Assembly (NCBI GenBank): GCA_027366585.1
Contig: DAHXNF010000036.1
Coordinates: 62,001-126,000 of the forward strand
DNA from: Thermoplasmatales archaeon
GTDB taxonomy: Archaea; Thermoplasmatota; Thermoplasmata; Thermoplasmatales; Thermoplasmataceae
Length of the DNA stretch: 64,000 bases
Direction of reading: 5' to 3'
The translations under genes and the position numbers were made by a program. The notes beneath the pieces were generated by a model, which was not told where the DNA came from, ran no database searches, and worked only from the letters and a program-made list of their open reading frames with translations. This document shows, piece by piece, positions 43,942 to 53,465 of this stretch (position 1 is the stretch's first letter; the number at the start of each line of letters is the position of its first letter).

Positions 43942-44270
43942 TCTCCAATTCCGTGTCAGCATGAATTACAGATGTTATTTTCTGAAAACAGCTCAACCTT
44001 TGTTATCACATTACTGATGGTCTGATATTAACAGATAAATCCCCTGAATCCGGCATAAGTTGCATAGAGTGTTTGATTTCATGAGTTTGAAAGTTTCGTT
44101 TCAATTAAATACAATTAATGGAAGATAAGTCATCGTGAGCAATTACAGATTTCACTTGACTTGGAGGAAGAGGATCTTAATTAACTCAATATAATTCTTC
44201 AAAATTGTCAATTAAGAAAGGCCAGTCTGTCTAATCGATAGAATTAAACTTCAAATCCGATTCTCATACT
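43942..44270. other. Intergenic region upstream of the M1 aminopeptidase
   Basis: About 330 AT-rich bases without a supported gene. GAATTAAAC (44241-44249) is centred 26 bases before the ATG at 44271 and is the likely TATA element of the aminopeptidase gene. The remainder shows nothing recognisable. Confidence 0.45.
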
Positions 44271-46652
44271 ATGAAAATTGAGAGATACGACATATCGCTG
44301 GACGTGAATTTCTCAGCTCACACGTACATTGGCGAAGAAGAAATACATACAGAGGGCGAAGGAGAATCCATTCTCCTTAATGTATCCGGACCGGTTATTG
44401 ATTCCCTTGATCTTGATGGGAAGAGAGCATCCTTCGAGAAAGGCGGAAAGAATGACGAGATTGTAGTCAGGGGAAAATTTGGCAGGAAATCAACACTCAA
44501 GATCAGGTTTCATGCAGAGGTATCGAAGACGCTGATGGGTCTTTACCTGGCCAGGACTGTCGACGGAACTGAGATGTTTACTACGCAGTTTGAATCAACC
44601 GGGGCAAGGATGGCTTTCCCATGCGTAGATGATCCCAGCTGGAAAGCAGTTTTCAGGCTAAGTGTAAAGGTCGATGACGGTCTTGATGTAATTTCGAACA
44701 TGCCTCCCGAAAAGGTTGAGTCCCTGAAGGGAAAAAAGAACTTCGTGTTCCAGGATACACCGAGAATGTCCACCTACCTGCTTTACCTTGGTATTGGTAA
44801 ATTTGAGACAAGGTCTGGCAAGTACAATGGCAAGGATGTTTACCTGAGTGGACTCGTAAACAACCTGGACAGTACGGAGTTTCCTCTAACTGTTGGAAAG
44901 CAGTCCCTGGAATTCTTTGATTCCTATTTTGGCATTAATTACGCACTGCCGAAGATGCATCTTATTTCCGTTCCGGAATTCGGGGCAGGCGCCATGGAGA
45001 ACTGGGGCGCAATAACTTTCAGGGAAACAGCAATACTTGTTAACAAGAATACAAGCGAGATAACGAAGAAAAGGGTTGCTTCCGTTATTGCCCACGAAAT
45101 TGCCCATCAGTGGTTCGGCGATCTTGTTACGATGAAATGGTGGAACGACCTCTGGCTGAATGAAAGCTTCGCTACATTCATGATGTACAAGATGGTTGAG
45201 AAGTATTACCCGGACTGGAAAATTACTGGCGAAATGATGCTTACCAGGGCATCAGGCGCATTAAATGACGACTCTCTGCGCGGAACGCACCCTATTGACG
45301 TTGAGGTGACGGATCCAGAAAAGGTTGCACAGATATTTGACCAGATAAGCTACGGGAAAGGTGGCATGATACTGCGCATGATTGAAAAGTTTGCAGGATT
45401 TGAGGAGTTCAGGCAGGGCATTCATTCATACCTGACCGCTTTCTCCTACCAGAATGCAACCGGCGCCGATCTCTGGAAAAGCATCGAGAAAAGTTCGGGA
45501 AAGCCGATAAGCAAGGTAATGGAAGCATGGATCAAGAGGCCGGGATATCCCTATGTAACCGTAACAAAGGAAGGAGACAAGCTGCACCTCAAGCAGGGGA
45601 GGTTCCTCCTGGATGGTTCGGTTTCGGAAGAGACCTGGCCGATTCCGCTCACTGTAAAGCGAAATGTCTCAGAGGATTCAGTGCTGATGGAAACTGCGCA
45701 AATGGATATTGATGCGCGTAACGTCCTGAAGCTGAACAGCGACGAGTCCGGCTTCTACAGGGTACTCTACGATGATTCATCTTACCAGGAAATACTTGGC
45801 AGTCTGAAACATCTGAGCTATCTCGACAAATGGGGCCTGGTATCTGACATGTTCGCCTTCCTGGTATCAGGGAAGCTGAATTTCGACAGATATCTTCAAT
45901 ATATTTCCTACTTCAATGAAGAAACTGATAACACAGTAGTGCAGGAGATTTCTTCACAGCTGCAGCAGCTCTATCTTCTAAACCACATGAACAGCAAGCT
46001 CCTTGACACTGCACAGAAGTTCCACAGGGCACAGCTTGCGAGGCTTGGAAGCATGAAGCAGGGAGAATCAGTGAACGATACAATCCTTCGTGGAGCGCTC
46101 AGCACAAGGCTCGCCATGGTAGATGCAAAATTTGCTTCTGAGACTGCGAAAAAGTTTGATTCCATTGAGTCTGAGGTACCTGACATGAGAGGAGCAATTG
46201 CGCTGTCAGCTGCCCTGCACTTCGGCGATGCAGGGAAGATGGCAGACAAGCTCGCAAAGGTCAGGAGTGATGAGGACAGGGTAAAGATCATCTCAGCCAT
46301 GGGTCATCTTAAAGGAGAGGACAGCTACAACTTCGTTACTAAGCTGTTTGACGAGGGAAAGATCAAGAAGCAGGATATAACGTCATACTTTGTTTCCCTT
46401 GGTGCGGAACCTGCAAACAGGGATCTGACATTCAGGATCCTGCCTGACATTGTGAACAGGATGTCCAAGGTGTTTGTTGGAACAGCAACCCCAGGCAGGC
46501 TGGTATTCCAGGTAGTACCATACGTTGGTCTTGGCAGGACAAAGGAGATGAAAGAACTGCTAAGCAGGATCAGCACTCCCCTGATAGAGAGAGGAATCAT
46601 CCAGGGTCTTGAATCCCTTGCCATAAACGAAAACCTCCTCAAGCGTCTGTAA
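44271..46652 (+). CDS. M1 aminopeptidase, tricorn-interacting factor F2/F3 type
   Basis: A 793-residue zinc aminopeptidase that trims peptides in the cytoplasm, downstream of tricorn and the proteasome. GAMENWGAI (about residues 239-247) is the exopeptidase motif; HEIAHQWFGDLV at 275-286 holds the zinc ligands and the catalytic Glu, with the third ligand in WLNESFATFM. Length and domain order match Thermoplasma factors F2/F3. F2 and F3 differ in specificity and cannot be told apart here. Start ATG 44271, probably leaderless. It pairs functionally with VAT at 16336. Confidence 0.9.
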   Translation: MKIERYDISLDVNFSAHTYIGEEEIHTEGEGESILLNVSGPVIDSLDLDGKRASFEKGGKNDEIVVRGKFGRKSTLKIRFHAEVSKTLMGLYLARTVDGTEMFTTQFESTGARMAFPCVDDPSWKAVFRLSVKVDDGLDVISNMPPEKVESLKGKKNFVFQDTPRMSTYLLYLGIGKFETRSGKYNGKDVYLSGLVNNLDSTEFPLTVGKQSLEFFDSYFGINYALPKMHLISVPEFGAGAMENWGAITFRETAILVNKNTSEITKKRVASVIAHEIAHQWFGDLVTMKWWNDLWLNESFATFMMYKMVEKYYPDWKITGEMMLTRASGALNDDSLRGTHPIDVEVTDPEKVAQIFDQISYGKGGMILRMIEKFAGFEEFRQGIHSYLTAFSYQNATGADLWKSIEKSSGKPISKVMEAWIKRPGYPYVTVTKEGDKLHLKQGRFLLDGSVSEETWPIPLTVKRNVSEDSVLMETAQMDIDARNVLKLNSDESGFYRVLYDDSSYQEILGSLKHLSYLDKWGLVSDMFAFLVSGKLNFDRYLQYISYFNEETDNTVVQEISSQLQQLYLLNHMNSKLLDTAQKFHRAQLARLGSMKQGESVNDTILRGALSTRLAMVDAKFASETAKKFDSIESEVPDMRGAIALSAALHFGDAGKMADKLAKVRSDEDRVKIISAMGHLKGEDSYNFVTKLFDEGKIKKQDITSYFVSLGAEPANRDLTFRILPDIVNRMSKVFVGTATPGRLVFQVVPYVGLGRTKEMKELLSRISTPLIERGIIQGLESLAINENLLKRL

Positions 46653-46883
46653 GTGATCTGTAAGCTGCCTTCCTTGCAGCAGGCAGGTCACCACCTGTCA
46701 TATTTTCTTTCAGCTTGCAGGAATATTAAACATTTCTTTAATTCAGGTCAGTAATTAGCGGATTTGCATCTATAAAGCTCCTCCATTCTTCTGTTCCCTG
46801 CAGGCAGAATATATTGTAACGATGGTACCAAGTATGTAAGCATAATTCATTATAACAATGGATGTATCCTGTAATAGATAGGT

Positions 46884-48074
46884 ATGCAGGATCAAAAGGA
46901 AGCCTATATTGTATATTACAAGCGTAGTCCGTTTTCAAGATCAAGACCCAACGACCCTGATCGGGATGTTTTCAATGGAATCAGGATGGATGAAGTTCTT
47001 TCCCTTCTCATCAATGATTCTATTTCCAGCACCGGCGTGAGGGCGGCAGAGATATCGGATCTCATCACGGGATGTGCCCTCCAGGCTGACGAAAACTGGA
47101 CATACGGCGGAAAACACCCTGCACTCCTGTCGAAACTACCTGTAAGCGTGCCTTCGATGGCGCTGGACCGTGCCTGCTCGTCTTCCCTGAATGCAATTAG
47201 CATCGGGGCAATGGAGATAATGACCGGTAACGCAGATATAGTGCTGGCAGGCGGGATGGAACACATGACACATGTGCCGCTTTCGAACAATCCACATATT
47301 AAACCTAACATTAAGCTCCTGGTGAGACCTGAGTATGCCAGACTAGACATGAACACTGGATACTCAATGGGACTCACCGCTGAAAAGCTCGCGGATCTCA
47401 AGGGCATTGGCAGGAAAGAGATGGATGAGTTTTCTTTCAGGAGCCATAAGCTTGCTTCTGAATCGATGGATAGTTATCTTCCGGGAGAGATCCTCCCAAT
47501 AGAAGTTGAGAGGGACGGAAGCATGGTCAAGATCGGGAAGGATCAGAGCATCAGGAAGGATACTAACCTTGACCAGCTCGAGAAGTTGCAGCCTGCATTC
47601 AAGCCGAGCGGCAAGATTACAGCGGGGAATTCATCTCCACTTAACGCAGGAGCATCCCTTGTCATGCTTATGTCCGGGAATAAACTGAAAGAATACGGCT
47701 TGAGCGCCATGAGCAGGGTAAAGGGATTTGGCTGGGCTGCAGTTGATCCTTCAATCATGGGGGAGGGTCCGGTGCCAGCAACGAAAAAAGCGCTAGCCAG
47801 TACCGGTCTCACAGCACAGGACATAGATCTGTGGGAAATCAACGAGGCCTTTGCAGTTGTTCCGCTGAACACAATGAAAGAACTCTCGATCCCTGAAGAG
47901 AAGGTGAACGTCCACGGTGGGGCAATTGCAATAGGCCATCCCCTTGGTGCATCGGGAGCAAGGCTCGCGGGGACACTTTCACGTACCATGAAGGAGAAGA
48001 ATAAGAATACAGGGATTGCAACCCTCTGTGTCGGTGGTGGGCAGGGATATTCAATGGTCCTGGAAAGGGTGTGA
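46884..48074 (+). CDS. Acetyl-CoA C-acyltransferase (thiolase)
   Basis: A 396-residue thiolase with all catalytic signatures: nucleophile Cys98 in DRACSSSLNAISIG, NEAFAVVPL, HGGAIAIGHPLGASGARL near 345-362, and the second Cys in TLCVGGGQGYSMVLE at the C-terminus. It either cleaves 3-ketoacyl-CoA in fatty-acid oxidation or condenses acetyl-CoA. Its stop lies four bases before the acyl-CoA dehydrogenase start, so the three genes 46884-50246 form one operon, which favours a degradative role. CATTATAAC at 46850-46858 is the likely promoter. Confidence 0.9.
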   Translation: MQDQKEAYIVYYKRSPFSRSRPNDPDRDVFNGIRMDEVLSLLINDSISSTGVRAAEISDLITGCALQADENWTYGGKHPALLSKLPVSVPSMALDRACSSSLNAISIGAMEIMTGNADIVLAGGMEHMTHVPLSNNPHIKPNIKLLVRPEYARLDMNTGYSMGLTAEKLADLKGIGRKEMDEFSFRSHKLASESMDSYLPGEILPIEVERDGSMVKIGKDQSIRKDTNLDQLEKLQPAFKPSGKITAGNSSPLNAGASLVMLMSGNKLKEYGLSAMSRVKGFGWAAVDPSIMGEGPVPATKKALASTGLTAQDIDLWEINEAFAVVPLNTMKELSIPEEKVNVHGGAIAIGHPLGASGARLAGTLSRTMKEKNKNTGIATLCVGGGQGYSMVLERV

Positions 48075-48078
48075 TATA

Positions 48079-49191
48079 ATGGATTTTGATCTACCTGAAG
48101 ATATAGCACAGCATAGGGAGAAGGTAAGGGAGTTTGCGCTGAAGGAGTTCACGCCAGAACTTGCCAGGAAGCACGATATCGAAGAAAAATTTCCTGATAG
48201 TCTCAGGAAAGCAGCGTTCGACAACGGCATCGTTGATTTTTCAAGCCCCTGGAAGTCGCTTGTTGCTATAGAGGAATTGTGCCGTGTGGATCCAGGGCTG
48301 GGCATATCCGTTACTGTACCTTATTTTGGGGCTGAAACAATAATGCTATTCGGGAGCGACCTCCTGAAGGAGAAGTACCTCGCCAGGGTTAATGCCGGGA
48401 AGGCAATAATGGGACTTGCTGTCACCGAGCCGGGAGGAGGAAGCGACGTCGCAGGATTAAAGACGGAGGCGAAAAAGGTCGATGACAGATATATCCTGAA
48501 TGGTTCTAAGATGTTCATAACAAACGGATCAATTGCTGACTTCTTTGTCATGCTCGTTCGGACATCAAAACCTGACGATAAGAGGCATCACGGACTAAGC
48601 GTCATGGTTGTAGAGTCCAGGAGCAAGGGATTCACTGCAAACAAGCTGAAGGGAAAACTGGGTGTCCGGGCGACTGATACTGCAGAGCTTGTGCTCAACA
48701 ACGTCGAAGTTCCGGCTGAGAATCTTGTCGGTGAGGAGGGAAAGGGGTTCTATTATATCATGACATTCTTCAACATCAGCAGGATTTTTGTTGCAGCCCA
48801 GGGACTGGGAGTTGCACAGGGTTGCCTTGACAGAACCCTCGAAATACTCAGGAACAGGAAGGATGAATATCGCGGAATGGAAGAGGTCAACTTCGCCATA
48901 GCGGAAATGGCCACAAGGATCGAGGCTTCCAGGCTTCTCACATACAAGGCTGCGTCATATCTCTTCCAGTTCAAGCCAAAACCGGAGATAACTAGTATGG
49001 CCAAGGCGTATGCGTCAGAAACCGCGGTATTTTGTGCTGAAAAGGCTCTGGAACTGACAGGTCTTGAGGGGATCACCGGTGATCTTGAGCGCTACTTCAG
49101 GGATGCGAAGATACTTGAGATATGGGAAGGAACAAGCGAGGTCGAGAAGCTTGTAATTTCGAGGTTTCTCACAAAGGAGGAAAAAGCATGA
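48079..49191 (+). CDS. Acyl-CoA dehydrogenase (complete catalytic chain)
   Basis: A 370-residue FAD-dependent acyl-CoA dehydrogenase. GLAVTEPGGGSDVAGLKTEA is the FAD-contacting motif; YILNGSKMFITNGSIADFFVML and AAQGLGVAQGCLDRTLE are standard. The C-terminal KILEIWEGTSEVEKLVISRFL includes the catalytic Glu region. The start is ATG 48079, which makes a spacer of four bases to the thiolase stop; the open frame begins earlier but within the thiolase gene. Its stop overlaps the start of the next acyl-CoA dehydrogenase-like gene (ATGA), implying a fixed ratio of the two chains. Confidence 0.9.
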   Translation: MDFDLPEDIAQHREKVREFALKEFTPELARKHDIEEKFPDSLRKAAFDNGIVDFSSPWKSLVAIEELCRVDPGLGISVTVPYFGAETIMLFGSDLLKEKYLARVNAGKAIMGLAVTEPGGGSDVAGLKTEAKKVDDRYILNGSKMFITNGSIADFFVMLVRTSKPDDKRHHGLSVMVVESRSKGFTANKLKGKLGVRATDTAELVLNNVEVPAENLVGEEGKGFYYIMTFFNISRIFVAAQGLGVAQGCLDRTLEILRNRKDEYRGMEEVNFAIAEMATRIEASRLLTYKAASYLFQFKPKPEITSMAKAYASETAVFCAEKALELTGLEGITGDLERYFRDAKILEIWEGTSEVEKLVISRFLTKEEKA

Positions 49192-50246
49192 GCGATGATC
49201 AGAGGGCAATGCTCGTTTCGGCGGTTGGGGAATTTTGCGCTAAGACCATTGAACCAGCCAGTGCATTGATAGAAAGAGAAGGTATAAGCGCAGACCTTGT
49301 TTCGAAGATCGGTTCTCAGGGATTCATAGGTTTGCAGTTCTCGGAGGAAAACGGAGGTTCAAACATTGATCCCATAACATACCTCTTAATGCTCAAGGAG
49401 TTTGCCAGATTCTCACCATCGGTCGCCCTGCTGATAGCAGTCCAGAACAGGGTATCGAATCCACTTCTCTCAGCTACCGAAGGAGGGGCGGACCTACTTA
49501 AGGCAATTTCAACAGGCAGAAGGACGGCAGGCGTCGCTCTCTCCTCTTCCAGCATGAAAGGGGAGTCCATTGGATCGCTATCGATAGAAAAGGGTTCCCT
49601 TACCGGAGTAAAGAATTATGTCCTTTCCCCTTCGTCTGATTGCATTATTGCAGTTACGGACGATAAGCCCGAGTCCATAATCGTAACGAAGGAGAGGATC
49701 GAGTCCGCAGAGTATCATGTCCTTGGCTTCCGGGGGCTTCGCATTGGAAAAATGAATTTTGACAAGGCGGATTATCTCATGCTGCAACGGGAGAACGGCA
49801 TCCAGAAGATGCAGCAGATATGGGAAAGCATGGACCTGGATGTTGCGGCAATTGCCCTGGGAATTGCCGATGCATCGATACAGAAGGCATTGGATTACTC
49901 AAAGGTGAGGAGCACATTCGGACACCTTCTCAAAGATTACCAGCCTGTCGCGTTCTCCATTTCCTCAATCCTGGAAGAAGCGAATCGCCTGACTATGGCA
50001 CTTAATCTTTCAGGGGATTTCGATCTGGCTGCCAGGAAAGGACTGAAGATAAGGGCAATGGATCTTGCAGTCAAATCATCAAGGCAGTCCATCCAGACCC
50101 ATGGAGGTTACGGTTACCTGCAGGATTTCGGCGTCGAGAAGTTTTATAGGGATTCAGCTACCCTTCAGGCGGTATTCAATGATGCCTATTCGGATAATAT
50201 GACGCTCGCAAACCAGGTTTACAGGGAAAAATCGGGTTACATGTAG
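49188..50246 (+). CDS. Acyl-CoA dehydrogenase-like chain without catalytic motifs
   Basis: A 352-residue member of the acyl-CoA dehydrogenase family, translated from ATG 49188 with a Shine-Dalgarno AAAGGAGG at about 49173-49180. Fold segments are kept (VRSTFGHLLKDYQPVAFSIS, TIQTHGGYGYLQDFGVEKFYRDSATLQAV), but the TEPxxGSD loop is absent; the equivalent region reads GVALSSSSMKGESIG. The C-terminal E-G-T segment with the catalytic Glu is replaced by FNDAYSDNMTLANQV. Together with the coupled intact chain upstream this suggests an alpha2beta2 enzyme in which only one chain is catalytic, as known for some mycobacterial FadE pairs. Confidence 0.82.
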   Translation: MSDDQRAMLVSAVGEFCAKTIEPASALIEREGISADLVSKIGSQGFIGLQFSEENGGSNIDPITYLLMLKEFARFSPSVALLIAVQNRVSNPLLSATEGGADLLKAISTGRRTAGVALSSSSMKGESIGSLSIEKGSLTGVKNYVLSPSSDCIIAVTDDKPESIIVTKERIESAEYHVLGFRGLRIGKMNFDKADYLMLQRENGIQKMQQIWESMDLDVAAIALGIADASIQKALDYSKVRSTFGHLLKDYQPVAFSISSILEEANRLTMALNLSGDFDLAARKGLKIRAMDLAVKSSRQSIQTHGGYGYLQDFGVEKFYRDSATLQAVFNDAYSDNMTLANQVYREKSGYM

Positions 50247-50316
50247 ACTGTCTAGCTTAGGGTAGATCGTTAATACAATATCGAAATCAAGAAGTTGCAT
50301 TCTGGGAAAGGAGTTA

Positions 50317-50721
50317 TCAGTAACCAGGCCTGACGAGCCCGCCTATCAGTCCTCCCAGACCAGGCAACAGGACGAGATAAAAGAGTGATGTTTCTACCAG
50401 CGATAGCGTGCTTAATTCTACAATATGAATAATATCCACATCACCGTTAAACAGAATAGTAAATGGCAATAAGTCACCGAGTATGTCATAGAGGTAAGTG
50501 TCAAAATTGAGCACAGCAATGATTATAATTACTGCAACAAGTATGAAACCCGCGAGCACTGACGACAGAACTCCTCTTGTCACTCCTCTCGCCACCACCC
50601 CGGCAATCAGCCCCGCAAAAATGACGGCATAAATGGAGGCCATGAAAAGGAGAGGAATGAGTATAATCGCAGTTAAAACACCGCCCATGAAACTTCCAAA
50701 GCGCTTCGGAGTCTTAATCAT
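50317..50721 (-). CDS. Small multi-pass membrane protein, DUF5518-like glycine-rich type
   Basis: A 134-residue protein with three or four hydrophobic helices; glycine-rich turns (AGLIAGVVARGVTRGVLSSVLAGF, LPGLGGLIGGLVRPGY) resemble small archaeal DUF5518-type membrane proteins, but this is only an impression. It stands alone, convergent with the acyl-CoA dehydrogenase operon and divergent from coaA. Function unknown. Confidence 0.55.
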   Translation of the reverse strand: MIKTPKRFGSFMGGVLTAIILIPLLFMASIYAVIFAGLIAGVVARGVTRGVLSSVLAGFILVAVIIIIAVLNFDTYLYDILGDLLPFTILFNGDVDIIHIVELSTLSLVETSLFYLVLLPGLGGLIGGLVRPGY

Positions 50722-50828
50722 TCTGGCACTGCAATATATAAGTTTATTTAATTATTCTGATACAAAATTATACATTGATGATTCACCCGGGTGCCAGCAT
50801 TTATAGTAATTAAAGATACGGTCTGAGC

Positions 50829-51791
50829 ATGATACCTGGAACAGATGCATTTCAGCAACGAAAATCTCCATACATCACGTTTTCCCGGGAGTCCTGGAGG
50901 GCTCTCCGGAACTCGACGCCTTTGACGCTCAAGGATTCCGATCTGGAGGAGATAAGAGGATTGAACGAAAATATATCTCTTGATGAGGTGGTTGACATAT
51001 ATCTTCCTGTTTCCAGGTTGCTTCACCTCTATTACAGGGCTTCGAGGGAGCTATACGCTGCCCGGAGGGAATTCCTTGGCACGAAGCATGAAAAAATTAC
51101 CTTTATAATAGGGATTGCAGGAAGCGTAGCAGTTGGAAAAAGCACAACTGCGAGACTTCTGAAAACACTGATTTCTGCCTGGCCGAATAAACCCAAGGTA
51201 GACCTGATTCCCACGGATGGCTACATATTCCCAAACAGCGTGCTTAAGGAAAGAAACATCATGAACAGGAAGGGATTTCCTGAAAGTTTCAATGTTAAAG
51301 GTCTTATTACCTTCCTTTATGACCTGAAGTCAGGCATCACCAACCTGAAGGTGCCTGTGTATTCCCACCTTCTCTACGATATTGTTCCCGGGGAATTCAT
51401 AACCGTGAACAACCCTGACATCCTGATCCTTGAAGGTCTCAATGTACTCCAGTCAAGAAACATGAAGCCATCAACCGAGCCGGAACTCTTTGTCTCGGAC
51501 TTCTTTGATTTCTCTATATACCTTGATGCTCAGGAATCAGACATCAAGACATGGTTCATAGAACGATTCAAGGTGCTTATGAAAACTGCCTTCCAGAAGC
51601 GGGAATCCTATTTTCACTCCTACTCAGCCCTGGATCCTGAAAAGGCTGTAGAGACTGCTGGAACAATTTGGGACGAGATAAATGCTGTCAACTTGAGAGA
51701 AAATATTGCACCAACAAAATTTCATGCCCACCTTATCCTCGAAAAACAGCAGAATCATTCCATAGGCAGGGTCCTGATGCGACGCATCTAG
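50829..51791 (+). CDS. coaA: Pantothenate kinase, bacterial type I (CoaA)
   Basis: A 320-residue enzyme that phosphorylates pantothenate in coenzyme A synthesis. Phosphate loop GIAGSVAVGKSTTARLL is near residue 94; LIPTDGYIFPNSVL and MNRKGFPESFN near 127-157 and ILILEGLNVLQ near 198 are CoaA landmarks. Most archaea instead phosphorylate pantoate (PoK/PPS route), while CoaA is known from Picrophilus, a Thermoplasmatales member, so it is a marker for this lineage and a probable old acquisition from bacteria. The start is ATG 50829. It is a single-gene unit here. Confidence 0.92.
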   Translation: MIPGTDAFQQRKSPYITFSRESWRALRNSTPLTLKDSDLEEIRGLNENISLDEVVDIYLPVSRLLHLYYRASRELYAARREFLGTKHEKITFIIGIAGSVAVGKSTTARLLKTLISAWPNKPKVDLIPTDGYIFPNSVLKERNIMNRKGFPESFNVKGLITFLYDLKSGITNLKVPVYSHLLYDIVPGEFITVNNPDILILEGLNVLQSRNMKPSTEPELFVSDFFDFSIYLDAQESDIKTWFIERFKVLMKTAFQKRESYFHSYSALDPEKAVETAGTIWDEINAVNLRENIAPTKFHAHLILEKQQNHSIGRVLMRRI

Positions 51792-52009
51792 AACCAGCAG
51801 AGATGCGCCTTCGATTACCATAAAATAAATTACAAAGCCAATGAAATGCTTCCCTCCATGCCAGGAAAGATGCGCCCATCGATCGGCGGACTTATTCCAA
51901 AATTAAGGAAACAGATATAGCAATTAATATTAATTCAAATTAGTTCCCCTGCTTGCGGAGAAGGTATCGTCCCTATAACCGAATACGGTGGAGAGGATGC
52001 ACCTGAAGC

Positions 52010-53341
52010 ATGCCGCGTGGTGAATTAATGGAAAAACAACCTGCTGAAAGCGAGCGTACATCGAGGTCCAATTGGAGTGTTAGAAAACAGATACTAGCCG
52101 CCTGGGGTGGTTGGTTGCTTGACGGATATACGTCGATAGCGTACCTCGTTGTAATAGGGTTGCTGACAGCAAGTATCTTCCCGTCTTATCTGGGTTATTG
52201 GGCTCTAGTCCTCACCCTTGGCGGGACCTCACTTGGAGCAGTTGCAAGGGTCGCAGGTTCCACCGTTCTTGGTAACTATATCGGAGACAGGATAGGAAGG
52301 AAGGCCCTTCTCACATGGTCCATAGTTGGTTTCTCTGTTTTCACGGCAGCCCTTGGCATAGTTCCAAGCTACAAAACAATAGGCATCTTCTCACCGTTGC
52401 TGATCTATTTGCTCGTGATACTTGCGGGCACATTCGCCGGAGCAGAATATGGTGGCGGCGCTGCCCTTGCAATGGAGAGCGTTAAGAAGGAGAGAAGAAA
52501 CATCGTAGGAGCGTTTGTCCAAAGTGGATACGGTACAGGATACTTTGTCGTTGTTTTGGTGGCTCTTTCCCTTTCCCATTTCTTTGGAAGCGTAAACTTT
52601 GCCGCATATGGCTGGAGATACGTGTTTATCCTGGCCTTAATACCTGGAATGCTCACACTTGTCATCAGAAGATTATCTCATGAATCGCCTGTTTTCGAGG
52701 AAATGCAGCATAAGAAAGACCTATCAAGTTCACCTGCAGGTGAAATGGTAAAAAGATCACTGAAATCTATGTTTCCTGCAATAATGATAATGACCGGTCT
52801 TCTATTCATAAACATGTCCACATTTTCATTCTACCCGGTTCTGGAAAGCAGTTTTCTTAAAATAACAGGAAACACCTATTATTATGCCCTTCTACTCATT
52901 AATTTTGTCTCCCTGATCGGCGTATGGTCAGGAGGCTTCCTGCTGCGCAATAAGCCGAACAGGAGAAATGCACTGATGTCCTTTGCGGTGATATTCGTTG
53001 TCCCAAGTGTTTTGTATGTTTACCTCGGCTATTCGACTAACCCTTACGTTTTCACAGCAGTCTTTTCAGTCCAGGCATTTTTTGAGGCAATGATATTCTC
53101 ACTGATTCCCTCCTTTCTCGCTGCAAGCTTTAACAGGAGGTACAGAACAACTGCGATTGGAATTTCCTATAATAGCGGTGCCGTCGTTGGAGGACTGGCG
53201 CTCGTTATCCTGACCATCCAGGCCAACTATGTCAGCCTTCGTCTTTCCTGGGTGATAGATCTTTACATTGCAGGAATTGTCATGATAACCGGTCTCTTCC
53301 TGTCAAAAGAACCAAAAGAAGACGACGTCAATATATCATAG
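52010..53341 (+). CDS. Major facilitator superfamily transporter (sugar-porter/metabolite type)
   Basis: The 443-residue protein has about twelve transmembrane helices. The loop between helices 2 and 3 has GDRIGRKALLTWS (classical MFS D-R-x-G-R-[KR]), and a second charged loop is near residue 230 (ESPVFEEMQHKKD) between the two halves, as in the metabolite:proton symporters of acidophiles. Substrates may be sugars or organic acids. ATG 52010 or 52028 (MEKQPAESE) can start; the true start is uncertain. It is not in an operon. Confidence 0.82.
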   Translation: MPRGELMEKQPAESERTSRSNWSVRKQILAAWGGWLLDGYTSIAYLVVIGLLTASIFPSYLGYWALVLTLGGTSLGAVARVAGSTVLGNYIGDRIGRKALLTWSIVGFSVFTAALGIVPSYKTIGIFSPLLIYLLVILAGTFAGAEYGGGAALAMESVKKERRNIVGAFVQSGYGTGYFVVVLVALSLSHFFGSVNFAAYGWRYVFILALIPGMLTLVIRRLSHESPVFEEMQHKKDLSSSPAGEMVKRSLKSMFPAIMIMTGLLFINMSTFSFYPVLESSFLKITGNTYYYALLLINFVSLIGVWSGGFLLRNKPNRRNALMSFAVIFVVPSVLYVYLGYSTNPYVFTAVFSVQAFFEAMIFSLIPSFLAASFNRRYRTTAIGISYNSGAVVGGLALVILTIQANYVSLRLSWVIDLYIAGIVMITGLFLSKEPKEDDVNIS

Positions 53342-53465
53342 AACTATTCCTAGAGCTATGTAAATCCCGGCACCAGTTGGGCTTAAGATCCAGGAGAGAG
53401 TAATGATCTTCCCTGATTGGGTAATCATGCAGCGGTTTGTGCATGCATATGAAAGTAGTTCGGGA

